DNA of 47,187 nt from an uncultured Rhodothermaceae bacterium (GTDB lineage: Bacteria > Bacteroidota > Rhodothermia > Rhodothermales > Salinibacteraceae). The notes under the pieces are model-generated. The model worked only from the letters and a program-made list of their open reading frames with translations. It did no database searches and had not been told where the DNA came from. The translations under genes were made by a program, and so were the position numbers. This document shows positions 17,214-25,677 of the stretch, one piece after another (within the stretch, counting starts at the first letter, position 1; each line of letters opens with the position of its first letter). The stretch covers positions 1 through 47,187 of the forward strand of contig CAJXLX010000013.1 of NCBI GenBank assembly GCA_913056335.1, read 5' to 3'.

Positions 17214-18440
17214 TCACGACACCGCTTGCTGCAAGCGCAACTGCTCCAGCACCAGATCCAGGCGGTCGAGCACCTGGTCGGTTTCGTCGAGGACCGACTG
17301 CGCACTGGAGCGCGACGGCTTCTGCTCTGGAAAGAGCGTACGTCGCGTATCCGTAAGTACATCCAGGCGCAGGCGCAGGCCGTGACGGCGGAGCGTAGCC
17401 TGCAGCGCGGGGGCTTGTGTGCGCAGGTGGCGCCGCGTGGCCTGGTATGCATGCTCACACACATCGTGGCGGTTTTTGAAACTGAAGATGTTCGAAAAGA
17501 ACATGCGCGTGTCGTCGTACTCGGGCTCAATCAAGATGAGATCCGCATCGGGATGCGTGTGCGCGTACTTTTTGAATCCCGTAGTCTTTCGCGAATCCAC
17601 AATGGCACGGAACGTCTGCGACAGCACGGCTGGCAGGCCATGGTCAATCAGCCCATGCTCATTGAGCAAGCGGTTGGCATGGCGCTTCAACTGCACGTTC
17701 ACCGGTACAATCGGGTTGATGCAGAATAGCAGGTCGGTGCCTTCATCGAGCGCCACACTGGCATGCACCGTGCGCCGTGCCACGCCGTCGATGTAGTACT
17801 CGCCGTCAATCTCGACCGGGCAGTACAGTCCCGGTAGCGCGGTGCTGGCCTGCACAGCTTTTGAGATAGGCACGTGGTCGCGCCCCGGCTCGCCAAACAC
17901 CGCAATCTCCGACGAATCCAGGTGCATCGTTACCACGCGCAGCTTTGCCCGCAACTCGCGGAAGTCGTTCGTGCGGTCGGGCGGCGTGAGGGCCTGCGCC
18001 AGAAACCGGTGCAGGGGCGTGTTTTCAAAGAGCCCGGTCGGCACTACCGAACCAAACGTAGACAACAAGCCCACCACCGAAAGATCGGTCGGGTGCGTTG
18101 CGAAGTAGCGGAACGTGCGCCAGAGCGCCCCCGGTACACGCAGCATGCGTTCGGCATACTCGCGCAGTGCGGGGCTAAAGAGCACCTCCGGCTGTACATT
18201 CAGGCGCGGATCGTCATCGGACTCCGACACGATGGCGCGGCTGAGCGTGCGGGCCGACACGCCGTTCGCCAGAAATGAGCTGATGAGCGCACCCGAGCTT
18301 ACGCCCACGTACGTATCTAACGTATGCAGGTCGAGCCCGTCGATAGCTTCATCGAGCGCACAGAGCGCCCCCACCTCATAAATGGCGCCCTCAACCACGC
18401 CTCCTGCACATGCCAATCCAACTGAAGAAGTCGTCGCCAT
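17214..18440 (-). CDS. Patatin-like phospholipase
   Basis: From the ATG at 18440 the product has 408 residues. The start MATTSSVGLACAGGVVEG gives the glycine-rich oxyanion region immediately, and GVSSG (Ser48) is the nucleophile elbow of the GxSxG type. YYIDGV near residue 216 supplies the Asp of the Ser-Asp dyad. The family hydrolyses acyl esters of phospholipids or neutral lipids. An in-frame start at 18530 would add about 30 residues of unlikely character, so 18440 is preferred. There is no signal peptide or membrane segment, so it is probably cytoplasmic. It is 152 bases downstream of a PhaR-type gene on the same strand, which hints at lipid or polyester storage metabolism, but no PHA synthase is in the window. 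Confidence 0.9.
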   Translation of the reverse strand: MATTSSVGLACAGGVVEGAIYEVGALCALDEAIDGLDLHTLDTYVGVSSGALISSFLANGVSARTLSRAIVSESDDDPRLNVQPEVLFSPALREYAERMLRVPGALWRTFRYFATHPTDLSVVGLLSTFGSVVPTGLFENTPLHRFLAQALTPPDRTNDFRELRAKLRVVTMHLDSSEIAVFGEPGRDHVPISKAVQASTALPGLYCPVEIDGEYYIDGVARRTVHASVALDEGTDLLFCINPIVPVNVQLKRHANRLLNEHGLIDHGLPAVLSQTFRAIVDSRKTTGFKKYAHTHPDADLILIEPEYDDTRMFFSNIFSFKNRHDVCEHAYQATRRHLRTQAPALQATLRRHGLRLRLDVLTDTRRTLFPEQKPSRSSAQSVLDETDQVLDRLDLVLEQLRLQQAVS

Positions 18441-18592
18441 ACATCCGAAAGCCGAGTGAGAAACAGCTTGTCGTTTATGGATACGCCGTGAAAGCGGTTC
18501 CAACCTACAGCCTGGCCACACATTCGGCACATTCTGTTCTGTGTTCTACGGATCGGGCCCGCCGCTCACGTTTCTGCTTCGGCAAGAGCGTA

Positions 18593-19117
18593 TCAGCTCG
18601 AGGAGCGAGACGTCTGTTCTTCCGTCTCATCCGACATGGAAACCATCTCGTTATCTGATTTGCACTCTTTGGCACTCGTTTGCTCCCGCCCCGGCGGCTC
18701 GATAGCATTGAGCAGCGCTCCCAGCTTCTGCTCAGCCTCGTGTAGTTGAGTGCGTAGCGCATCCAGCTCATCGGCCCGCGGCCCTTGCAGCAGGCGCCCC
18801 AGGCGATCCATGGAGTGCTGCACCAGATCGTCTACACGCACGCGGAGTTGGTCGAGGCCCGCGTCGAGCGCGGCTCCACTGCGACGCAGCAGCTTGTGCA
18901 ACACCTCTGCCGAAATGGGCGAGTGCCCGTCCTTCCCCTCAGCCAGAATAATCTGCGTGAGCGTCTGGGCCGTCAGGTCTTGCCCCGTTGCCTGGTCGAC
19001 GACCTCGACCGTTTCGCCATTGCGGACCAGCTCGGCAATGTCGCTCAGCGATACGTACGCGCTGGCTTCGGTGTCGTAGAGTTTGCGATTTTCGTAGCGT
19101 TTAATGAGGCGCGCCAT
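18593..19117 (-). CDS. phaR: PHA-synthesis regulator-like DNA-binding protein (PhaR family)
   Basis: From the ATG at 19117 the 174-residue product begins with MARLIKRYENRKLYDTEAS, the signature of the PHB/PHA accumulation regulator DNA-binding domain (about residues 2-62). A helical, coiled-coil-like segment (RADELDALRTQLHEAEQKLGALL region, about 110-140) and a polar tail follow. PhaR proteins bind DNA and the surface of polyhydroxyalkanoate granules and repress phasin genes; in bacteria without PHA, relatives have other roles. The longer upstream frame (to 19297) uses odd composition and is rejected. The patatin gene follows in the same direction. Confidence 0.88.
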   Translation of the reverse strand: MARLIKRYENRKLYDTEASAYVSLSDIAELVRNGETVEVVDQATGQDLTAQTLTQIILAEGKDGHSPISAEVLHKLLRRSGAALDAGLDQLRVRVDDLVQHSMDRLGRLLQGPRADELDALRTQLHEAEQKLGALLNAIEPPGREQTSAKECKSDNEMVSMSDETEEQTSRSSS

Positions 19118-19447
19118 GCACATACAGCATACTAATGCGGGTAAACCGTGGGGGAGGCAGACGCACGCGCTGGGTATGGATGGTAGAGTTCGTGTATCAC
19201 GTATAACGCACTGCGTCAGTCCTGTTGGCATCCGACGCGTACAGCCCGGGTGTGATCCGCTTTCAAACGTGCTTTTGGCCCTGTAAGAGACATGCATTCA
19301 TCGTAATGTGCATGGTTTGTCCGCACTGTGTATAAGCCTGCACATCATGCTGGGCATCCGACCCACGAATCCAAAGCACGCATGAGCGGTTTGAACGCCC
19401 CATAATGCTCTGCATCCATTGTTTCGTCAACCTGTGCCCTTCGTTTT
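19118..19447. other. Divergent intergenic region, phaR / GbsR-type regulator
   Basis: About 330 bases contain only open frames that cannot be distinguished from chance. I see no strong palindrome, repeat or RNA gene here. Promoters for the two divergent regulators are presumably inside. Confidence 0.4.
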
Positions 19448-19999
19448 ATGGCTCATGCCCCCTCTCCGGTCGAAGAAGAGCTCATTCAAGAGTTCGGCAG
19501 CATCTACGAATCGCACGGACTGAAGCGGTTGCAAGGGCTTATCGTGGGCTTGCTGCTCACGCAGAGCGAGCCTGCCTCGCTCGATGACATGGTGGAACTT
19601 TTGGGCCACTCGAAGGGCCCCATCTCTATCTCGGTGCGGCGTCTGGCCGATATGGGCGTGGTTCGCAAGGTGGATGGCCCGGTAAACCGCCGTAATTATT
19701 ACGTGGCCCACCCTGATATCTTCTACAACAACTTCAAGTTCAACATGGCCACGGTGCGTCGCAATCGCTCGCTGGCCGAGCGCTACCTGCGCCGTATGCG
19801 GCAGAGCAACCAGGGGGATGCCGAAACCATCACGAATCTGGAGCACATGCATGCCTTCTACCAGCTTATGGAATCCTTCTACCAAGATTTCTCAAAGCGC
19901 TGGGAAGAAGTCAAGCAAGCGCGCCTGGCTGATCAAGACACCACACAGCAAGACGCTGCACAGGCTATGTCAGAATCCACAAACGAACGTAGAAAGTAG
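19448..19999 (+). CDS. GbsR/MarR-family transcriptional regulator
   Basis: The 183-residue protein has a winged-helix core: GLKRLQGLIVGLLLTQSEPASLDDMVELLGHSKGPISISVRRLADMGVVRKV, then a wing with RRNYYVAHPDIFYNNF. C-terminal helices are of the kind used for dimerisation. This arrangement matches the GbsR group, whose founder represses glycine-betaine synthesis genes in Bacillus in response to choline. In a possibly salt-adapted organism an osmolyte link is attractive but unproven, since no betaine gene is adjacent. The start at 19448 fits the domain; the convergent gene ends at 20039. Confidence 0.88.
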   Translation: MAHAPSPVEEELIQEFGSIYESHGLKRLQGLIVGLLLTQSEPASLDDMVELLGHSKGPISISVRRLADMGVVRKVDGPVNRRNYYVAHPDIFYNNFKFNMATVRRNRSLAERYLRRMRQSNQGDAETITNLEHMHAFYQLMESFYQDFSKRWEEVKQARLADQDTTQQDAAQAMSESTNERRK

Positions 20000-20038
20000 C
20001 GTGTGGGCCGCAAACAGGGGCAAGCAAGCAGCCTCGCA

Positions 20039-20605
20039 TCAGCGTCCGCCATTGTCAGCACGCTGCTGTGAAGCGCCCGTTGTTGTTATCGAACGAGCAA
20101 CCTGGACCACTTCACGCATATCAGCACGATTGGCATATGACATGTCGAACTCAACAGGTCCAACGGTGACCTGCACCGTCTCGGCAGTGGCCATCCGCTG
20201 AAAGACCGATCGGCTTAGCGTGGCCGACTTGATTTCAAGGACTTCGCCGTCGAGGCGCTGCGTGCGCGACGTAAGGTCCTCGATCTGAAGACGTTGGTCG
20301 TTGATCCACACGAGCACCCGATCGGCTCCAGTCAGCCCTGTGGGTTCAGAGGTAAAGCCATAAAATACAAGCTTCCATTCCTCTGTGGTTGTATCGGGCC
20401 GGTAGGTGTACTCGGCCTTGTAGGCGACGTCAGTTCCGGCATATCTGACGACTTCCGTATCTTGCAGCGTGGTACTGGCCACGCGCTCTGCACCGGTAAT
20501 ATCGCTGGTTGTGTGCTCCACCTGCGCGTGTGCCAACGAGGGGACCAGCAGCAGCGTGGCGGCTGCAGTGGCAAATACAACAAATGATGAGCGTAGGCAG
20601 CGCAT
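20039..20605 (-). CDS. Exported hypothetical protein
   Basis: From the ATG at 20605 the 188-residue product has a signal peptide (MRCLRSSFVVFATAAATLLLVPSLAHAQ, about 1-28), then a beta-rich domain with no recognised family (VVRYAGTDVAYKAEYTYRPDTTTEEWKLVFYGF, DRVLVWINDQRLQIEDLT). The longer frame to 20788 is rejected since the signal peptide starts at 20605. It is probably periplasmic or outer-membrane associated. It stands divergent from the TonB receptor with 430 bases between. Confidence 0.75.
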   Translation of the reverse strand: MRCLRSSFVVFATAAATLLLVPSLAHAQVEHTTSDITGAERVASTTLQDTEVVRYAGTDVAYKAEYTYRPDTTTEEWKLVFYGFTSEPTGLTGADRVLVWINDQRLQIEDLTSRTQRLDGEVLEIKSATLSRSVFQRMATAETVQVTVGPVEFDMSYANRADMREVVQVARSITTTGASQQRADNGGR

Positions 20606-20807
20606 AACAGTAAAAAGAGTTGTCGTGGGAGGAAGGATCGAACGCCACACACGGCACAAAAGAGCATCTCCGATGCGTGTTGATTGGTGTATATCGTGCG
20701 CATCTGGCATGTACATACTATGTCGCATGCACGCACGCCGCACTGCACAAAAGGCGTACAATAAGGTACACGCGTTATTACAAAGCACACCGATCTATTA
20801 AGATTCT

Positions 20808-20820
20808 TGGAAGCGCTTAC
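20808..20820. promoter_or_regulatory. GGAAGCGCTTAC operator-like site 1
   Basis: TGGAAGCGCTTAC is a near-palindrome centred on AAGCGCTT, the form typical of LacI/CcpA-family operators. It shares the core with sites at 20958-20971, 32275-32288 and 41296-41310, all intergenic. Confidence 0.5.
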
Positions 20821-20952
20821 GTCTTGTTGCCCGTTAGGCTGATAAGGCACAACACACTCTCTCGACCCCATACCTGATTAAATTATTTACATTTTTATCA
20901 TAAAACAATCCTTACCTGCTCACCTCCTCATAAAGTTGCGCAGCTTATTGAC

Positions 20953-20971
20953 ATTGTCGGAAGCGCTTTCT
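20953..20971. promoter_or_regulatory. GGAAGCGCTT operator-like site 2, TonB receptor promoter
   Basis: ATTGTCGGAAGCGCTT at 20953-20968 is identical over 16 bases to 41292-41307 in front of glutamate dehydrogenase. The AAGCGCTT core is self-complementary. It lies about 95 bases before the receptor start and suggests control by a LacI-type repressor shared with gdh. Confidence 0.6.
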
Positions 20972-20986
20972 ACTTTTAATCTAAAC

Positions 20987-21004
20987 GTTTGGAAGATTCC
21001 AAAC
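20987..21004. promoter_or_regulatory. 18-base inverted repeat before TonB receptor
   Basis: GTTTGGAA at 20987-20994 and TTCCAAAC at 20997-21004 are perfect 8-base arms around GA. It lies 32-59 bases before the possible starts (21036/21063), in position to act as an operator or to be in the 5' leader. Confidence 0.55.
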
Positions 21005-21035
21005 AAAAGAAAAGAAACCCCATCGGGTCGATACA

Positions 21036-23471
21036 ATGCTCTCCAGCAACACGGTGACCGATATGATACGACTATGGACAGGACTTGCTTGCTTCTTGCT
21101 CTTTTTCAGCGTGTGCGCGCTCCCGAGTGGTGCGGCGCAGCGTACGGGTACACTCACCGGTGAGGTGCGCGATGCCGAGACCGACGAACCGCTCCCCGGT
21201 GCCAACGTGGTGCTTACAGAAACCTCGCTCGGGGCCAGCACCAACGCCGACGGCTCCTACACAATTGAAGGCATTCCCGAAGGTACGTACACCGTGCGCG
21301 TCAGCTTCGTCGGGTACGAAACCATGACTGTCAACGTGTCGATCACCTCTGGCACTACGGCGCGTCAGAACGTGGCCCTGGCGCCTCGCACGTTTCTCGG
21401 CGACGAAATTGTGGTGACCGGCTCGCGACGTGCTGAAAAGGTGCTCGACTCGCCCGTCAACATCCAGTCTGTCTCGGCAGCGCAATTGCAGGAGAGCGGC
21501 GGCGGCACGTTTCTGTCTGCGCTCTCCAATCTGAAGGGGGTGGATTTTGTGGATGTTGGCATCAACGGACAAGGGATTTCGGCCCGCGGCTTCAACAATC
21601 ACTTCAACACGCGTATGCTGTCGATGACCGACGGACGCGTAGCCCAACTGCCCGGCACGGGACTTCCGCAGGGCAATTTCTTGCCGACCTCGCAGCTCGA
21701 TGTGCAGAGCATCGAAGTCATCGTAGGTCCTGCTTCTGCCCTCTACGGCCCCAACGCCCACACTGGCGTGGTCAACGTTATCACTAAGGACCCATGGAAC
21801 GAGTCGGGCGTGGCGCTCGATGTGCGTGGCGGACAGAACGACCTGTTCGACACCAACATACGTCTCGCAGGCACCGTCAACGATGCCTTTGGGTGGAAGG
21901 TAACCGGGCAGTACATGACCGCCACGGACTTCCGTCCTGAGCGTGGCCCCGCTCCCGCAGCGGGCGAAGCCGAGCCCCATTACTACAGCGGCTTCTTCGA
22001 ATCTGATCTGATCGAAGACTACGACGTCGAGTCTATTAGCACCGAAGGGAGCCTCTACTACCGCTTCGCTGGCGATTGGATGCTTGAAGGCAGCTTCGGG
22101 TTTTCGGAGAACGACAACCTGGGCATCACCAACAACGGGCGGAATCGCATTTTGGGCTGGCAGGTCAACTATCAGAATATCCAGCTGAGTAGCAGCAACT
22201 GGTATGCGCAGTTTACCCGCACCGCCAACGATGCTGGCGACACGTACCAGATCAACGGGGTGGGCGAATCCGCAGCCGGTCTCATTGCCGACACCACCAA
22301 CAACATCAACAGCTTTCAGGATGTCGACCTTCCAGCGCTACGCGAGGCCAACCGCTTCACTGATAAGGGTGAGCTGTTGGATTCGGAGCTCCAATACTCC
22401 AATAGCGTGGGCAGTCTTGAACTCATAACGGGCGCGCAACTGCGCCAGTACAATCCGGACTCGGAGGGTACCTTCCTCGCCGATGGCGAGGGGCAGGACA
22501 TCAGCGCGACTGAGGTAGGCGGATACGTACAACTCGATTACTTCATGATGGACGAGCGCCTACGCTTGAACACCGCCGCCCGCATTGACGACCACAGCGA
22601 CTACGGCACGCAGTTCAGTCCTAAGGCTGCGCTTGTGTACACGGTAGCGCCCGAGAACAACCTGCGCATTGGGTACAACCGTGCGTTTAAGACTCCTACG
22701 GTGCTGGAGAGCAATCTGCGTATTGGCAACTTCGTTCGGGGCAACATTGACGGCTACACGCTCCAAAACGCTGATGGCAATGTGATTGGGGAAATCGAGC
22801 CGCTGGAGCCTGAGGAAGTGAACTCGCTCGAAATCGGCTACAAGGGTCAGCTTGGCAATCGGCTGTATGTGGATGCCGTAGCATACAACTCGTGGTATAC
22901 CAACTTCATCAGCCCGTTGAGTGGCGTAGCCGACGGGGCAAACGTGATTGCCACTGAACCCGACGGCACCGTCATCGGACCGCTGTTTACGTATACCAAC
23001 TTCGGCGAAGCTACGGTGCGTGGGGTGGAACTGGGCCTCAATTACTTCGCGAGCGACCGGTTTAACCTGTCGGGGAACGTCACGTGGATTGACCTGGCCG
23101 ACTTCGAGAAAGAGGAGACCGATCCTGATCTCAATATCAATGTGCCTGAGGTGAAGCTGAAAGGCTCGGCCACCATTCGCAATATCGGGTTCGACAACTA
23201 CTCGGTGAGCTTCACCGGACGCTGGCAGTCCGCGTACGAGTTCCAAACCGCCTACTGGAACAGCACCACCATGCTCAATGACGGTGAGATCGATGCCCGC
23301 TTCGTGGCCAACTTGAATGTGAACTACAGCATCCCACAGACGGGCGTAAATCTGCAGCTGAGCGTGTCGAACCTCTTCAACAACGAGGGTACCGACGTGC
23401 TGGGCGGCCCGGTGCGCGACCGTCTCATCTGGCTCAGCGCCACCTATCGGTTCAACGGACTCCGGTTTTAG
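21036..23471 (+). CDS. TonB-dependent outer-membrane receptor
   Basis: The 811-residue protein starts at 21036, or more likely at 21063 (MIRLWTGLACFLLFFSVCALP). The signal peptide is followed by a carboxypeptidase-regulatory-like beta-sandwich (about 35-115; GTLTGEVRDAETDEPLPGANV, GSYTIEGIPEGTYTVRVSFVGYET), then a plug domain (about 135-255; SPVNIQSVSAAQLQESGG, EVIVGPASALYGPNAHTGVVNVIT) and a 22-strand-type barrel ending SATYRFNGLRF. Such receptors import siderophores, vitamins, peptides or glycans with TonB energy. There is no SusD partner in the window, so a glycan system of the classical SusCD type is not indicated. The substrate is unknown. Three operator-like sites precede it. Confidence 0.93.
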   Translation: MLSSNTVTDMIRLWTGLACFLLFFSVCALPSGAAQRTGTLTGEVRDAETDEPLPGANVVLTETSLGASTNADGSYTIEGIPEGTYTVRVSFVGYETMTVNVSITSGTTARQNVALAPRTFLGDEIVVTGSRRAEKVLDSPVNIQSVSAAQLQESGGGTFLSALSNLKGVDFVDVGINGQGISARGFNNHFNTRMLSMTDGRVAQLPGTGLPQGNFLPTSQLDVQSIEVIVGPASALYGPNAHTGVVNVITKDPWNESGVALDVRGGQNDLFDTNIRLAGTVNDAFGWKVTGQYMTATDFRPERGPAPAAGEAEPHYYSGFFESDLIEDYDVESISTEGSLYYRFAGDWMLEGSFGFSENDNLGITNNGRNRILGWQVNYQNIQLSSSNWYAQFTRTANDAGDTYQINGVGESAAGLIADTTNNINSFQDVDLPALREANRFTDKGELLDSELQYSNSVGSLELITGAQLRQYNPDSEGTFLADGEGQDISATEVGGYVQLDYFMMDERLRLNTAARIDDHSDYGTQFSPKAALVYTVAPENNLRIGYNRAFKTPTVLESNLRIGNFVRGNIDGYTLQNADGNVIGEIEPLEPEEVNSLEIGYKGQLGNRLYVDAVAYNSWYTNFISPLSGVADGANVIATEPDGTVIGPLFTYTNFGEATVRGVELGLNYFASDRFNLSGNVTWIDLADFEKEETDPDLNINVPEVKLKGSATIRNIGFDNYSVSFTGRWQSAYEFQTAYWNSTTMLNDGEIDARFVANLNVNYSIPQTGVNLQLSVSNLFNNEGTDVLGGPVRDRLIWLSATYRFNGLRF

Positions 23472-23490
23472 ACGGCTCCTTGTCTCGCCT

Positions 23491-23520
23491 CGTAGGGACG
23501 CGACGCGCCATGCCCCTACG
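23491..23520. repeat. Inverted repeat between TonB receptor and fabG-like gene
   Basis: CGTAGGG at 23491-23497 pairs with CCCTACG at 23514-23520. The GC-rich loop ACGCGACGCGCCATGC can form a weak inner pairing. There is no T tract. It resembles dispersed GTAGGG/CCCTAC intergenic hairpins of other bacteria more than a classical terminator. Confidence 0.45.
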
Positions 23521-23558
23521 TTATAACAATGTGTCTTCTCGAATCCAATACCATTTGT

Positions 23559-24311
23559 ATGTCTGAATCCAATCGTCTATCAGGCCGCACGGCCATCGTT
23601 ACCGGGGGCAGCCAGGGCATCGGGCAAGCCACCGCCATGCAATTTGCCCGCGAAGGTGCCCAGGTCATCGTGGCGGATGTAAATGCCGATGCAGGCGCCA
23701 ACACCGTCGATGCGATTACCGACGCGGGCGGCACCGCGCAGTTTGTCGCGTGCAACGTCGCTGATCGCACTGATGTGAATGCTCTTATGGAATCAACCCT
23801 CGAAGCATTCGGCACGCTCGATATCCTGGTGAACAACGCGGGTATCACCCGAGACGCCACACTCAAGAAGATGAATCCGGATGACTTTCGGTCGGTGATC
23901 GAGGTGAACCTGGAGGGCATCTTCCACTGCACGCAAGCTGCGTATCCACACCTGTCGGTCAGCGAACACGGGCGCGTGTTGAATGCAGCGTCGGTGGTGG
24001 GGCTCTACGGCAATTTCGGGCAGACGAACTACGTGGCCAGCAAGTCGGGCGTGATTGGCATGACCCGCACCTGGGCCCGCGAGTTTGGCCGCGACGGCAT
24101 CACTGTGAATGCAGTGGCCCCCGGCTTCATCGAAACCCCGATGGTCGACACCGTGCCCGACAAGGTGCTCAACGACCTCAAGGAAAAGACGCCACTTGGA
24201 CGCCTTGGGACTGCCGAGGACATTGCCAACGCGTACACCTTCCTCGCCTCCGACGACGCCGCCTTCATTACCGGCGCAGTCCTGAGCGTTGACGGCGGCC
24301 TGGTGATGTAG
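23559..24311 (+). CDS. fabG: Short-chain dehydrogenase, 3-oxoacyl-ACP (or -CoA) reductase type
   Basis: From the ATG at 23559 the 250-residue product shows the classical SDR order: cofactor motif TGGSQGIGQ (NADP(H)-type glycine-rich loop), NNAG, catalytic Ser in AASVVG, catalytic Tyr and Lys in NYVASK, and PGFIETPM. The C-terminus GAVLSVDGGLVM is typical of FabG. It reduces 3-oxoacyl thioesters on ACP, or on CoA as PhaB does; sequence alone does not separate these. It is the first of a co-directional group with a KAS III-like gene 59 bases downstream, so a dedicated acyl pathway rather than housekeeping fatty acid synthesis is possible. Confidence 0.9.
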   Translation: MSESNRLSGRTAIVTGGSQGIGQATAMQFAREGAQVIVADVNADAGANTVDAITDAGGTAQFVACNVADRTDVNALMESTLEAFGTLDILVNNAGITRDATLKKMNPDDFRSVIEVNLEGIFHCTQAAYPHLSVSEHGRVLNAASVVGLYGNFGQTNYVASKSGVIGMTRTWAREFGRDGITVNAVAPGFIETPMVDTVPDKVLNDLKEKTPLGRLGTAEDIANAYTFLASDDAAFITGAVLSVDGGLVM

Positions 24312-24370
24312 ACGCGCTCTGCGCATCCCCCTGTACCTATTCACGTTCGTTGGATTCGATGAGACGCCTT

Positions 24371-25357
24371 ATGTCCCACGCTGCCCACATTATTGGAACG
24401 GGCCTCTATGCGCCTGAGCATGTCGTTCCGAATCAGTACTTTAACGATCTCTACGATGAGGATGTCGACAGCTTCTTGCGTGAGCATCGCAACATCAAGG
24501 AGCGCCGGTATGCCGTCGAGGGGCAGGCTACGTCCGATCTGGCGGTGCAGGCGGCGCAGCAGGCGCTTGAGCGGGCGGGATGCGACGCCTCGGACATCGA
24601 CCTGATTGTGCTTTCCACCGACACACCGGACTTCCTCTCGCCTGCTACGTCTGCGGTGGTGCAAGACAAGCTCGGTGCACGCAATGCCGCTACATTCGAT
24701 GTGAACACGGCCTGTGCGGGCTTCGTGACGGCGCTCGACACCGCGCGTAAGTTCATCGAATCCGACCCGCAGTACCAGCGCGTGCTCGTGATTGGAGCCT
24801 ATCTGATGAGCCGCTTCATCGATTACGATCAGAAAAACACCGCCTCTCTCTTTGCCGACGGGGCGGGTGCGGCGGTGCTGGAGCGGCGCAAAGGATCTGG
24901 AGGGATTCGCACGGCCCGCCTCGACACCAAAGGCGAGTACCACGGCTACATGGGCATCTACACCGGCGGAAGCGACCGGCCCATCACCGAACCGAACGGA
25001 CGTGTGCAGAAGCTGGAGTTCCGCAAGAAATTCCCCGACGGCTTCAATCCCGACCAGTGGACCGCTCTCGTGCGCATGCTGGCCAACGACCTGGACGTAA
25101 CGCCTGCGGATGTCGATCGCTACTTCTTTACGCAGATCAACATCACCAGCATCCAGGAGACGCTCGACCGGCTGGATCTGCCTGCCGAAAAGGCCCACAA
25201 CGTGATGGATCGCTTTGGCTACACGGGCAACGCCTGCATTGCCATGGCCCTGGCCGATGCCGATGCCAAGGACCTGCTTTCGGACGGCGACCTTGTCTTC
25301 CTGATTGCCTCGGGCGGTGGCGCCTCCATTGCGGGGATGGCGTTGGAGTGGGGGTGA
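24371..25357 (+). CDS. Ketoacyl-ACP synthase III-like protein with altered catalytic triad
   Basis: From the ATG at 24371 the product has 328 residues; a start at 24350 is also possible. The thiolase fold shows VVQDKLGARNAATFDVNTACAGF with the nucleophile Cys115 (E. coli FabH C112) and GNACIAMAL with Asn287 (N274). At the place of the catalytic His of VPHQAN it has FFTQIN, with Thr254. FabH uses His and Asn for malonyl-ACP decarboxylation, so this protein should be poor at the standard reaction and may perform acyl transfer or a non-decarboxylative condensation (inference). It lies between a FabG-type reductase and a sodium symporter, with an acyl-CoA ligase downstream. Confidence 0.88.
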   Translation: MSHAAHIIGTGLYAPEHVVPNQYFNDLYDEDVDSFLREHRNIKERRYAVEGQATSDLAVQAAQQALERAGCDASDIDLIVLSTDTPDFLSPATSAVVQDKLGARNAATFDVNTACAGFVTALDTARKFIESDPQYQRVLVIGAYLMSRFIDYDQKNTASLFADGAGAAVLERRKGSGGIRTARLDTKGEYHGYMGIYTGGSDRPITEPNGRVQKLEFRKKFPDGFNPDQWTALVRMLANDLDVTPADVDRYFFTQINITSIQETLDRLDLPAEKAHNVMDRFGYTGNACIAMALADADAKDLLSDGDLVFLIASGGGASIAGMALEWG

Positions 25358-25677
25358 TGGCTACTGATCACTTGAGAACCGTTCGCCTACCGGCGGGGTG
25401 TCCCGTATTCGCTCGACAAGTGCTGACCTCCGTGATGGAATCATATCGGCCTCGAAGAAAAACGCCGCCCGGATGGAAGCAAGAGCAGAACGTCCGAACG
25501 TTATCTTGTCTGACCCCGACGGACGTCGGGGAGTTCGATAACGTTCAGTGATGCGGAAGCGACCATCAGGCGTCTTTTCTTCCAGCCTTGATTTTTTCAG
25601 TCTCTTTTGTATCAAGACAAAAGGGACACTTGACCCACTCACCCGAGCCGCGTACTCTATCGTTTTCCAACTCTACC
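25358..25677. other. Intergenic region with nested inverted repeats
   Basis: About 320 bases lie between the KAS III-like gene and the symporter. It holds a half copy of the GCGAACGG/CCGTTCGC repeat at 25379-25388, a nested inverted repeat at 25496-25546 and a third hairpin at 25600-25627 (CTTTTGT/ACAAAAG arms, one mismatch outward). No convincing gene was seen. Confidence 0.55.
25496..25546. repeat. Nested inverted repeat
   Basis: The outer arms are GAACGTTATC at 25496-25505 and GATAACGTTC at 25537-25546, perfect over 10 bases. Inside, CCCCGAC at 25514-25520 pairs with GTCGGGG at 25525-25531 around GGAC. The 51-base element could fold as a two-stem cruciform or RNA hairpin. It could be a regulatory structure, a processed 3' end or a miniature mobile element; no copy elsewhere in the window was seen. 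Confidence 0.6.

Larger units (their letters stand above)
20606..21035. other. Divergent promoter region with three palindromic operator candidates
   Basis: The region becomes AT-rich after about 20875. It holds GGAAGCGCTT cores at 20809-20818 and 20959-20968, plus an 18-base inverted repeat at 20987-21004. It lies between an exported hypothetical gene and the TonB-dependent receptor. No gene was recognised inside it. Confidence 0.6.

Noticed and set aside
18441-18530. Longer start for the patatin gene
   Set aside because: It would place about 30 unrelated residues before the oxyanion motif that normally begins near the N-terminus.
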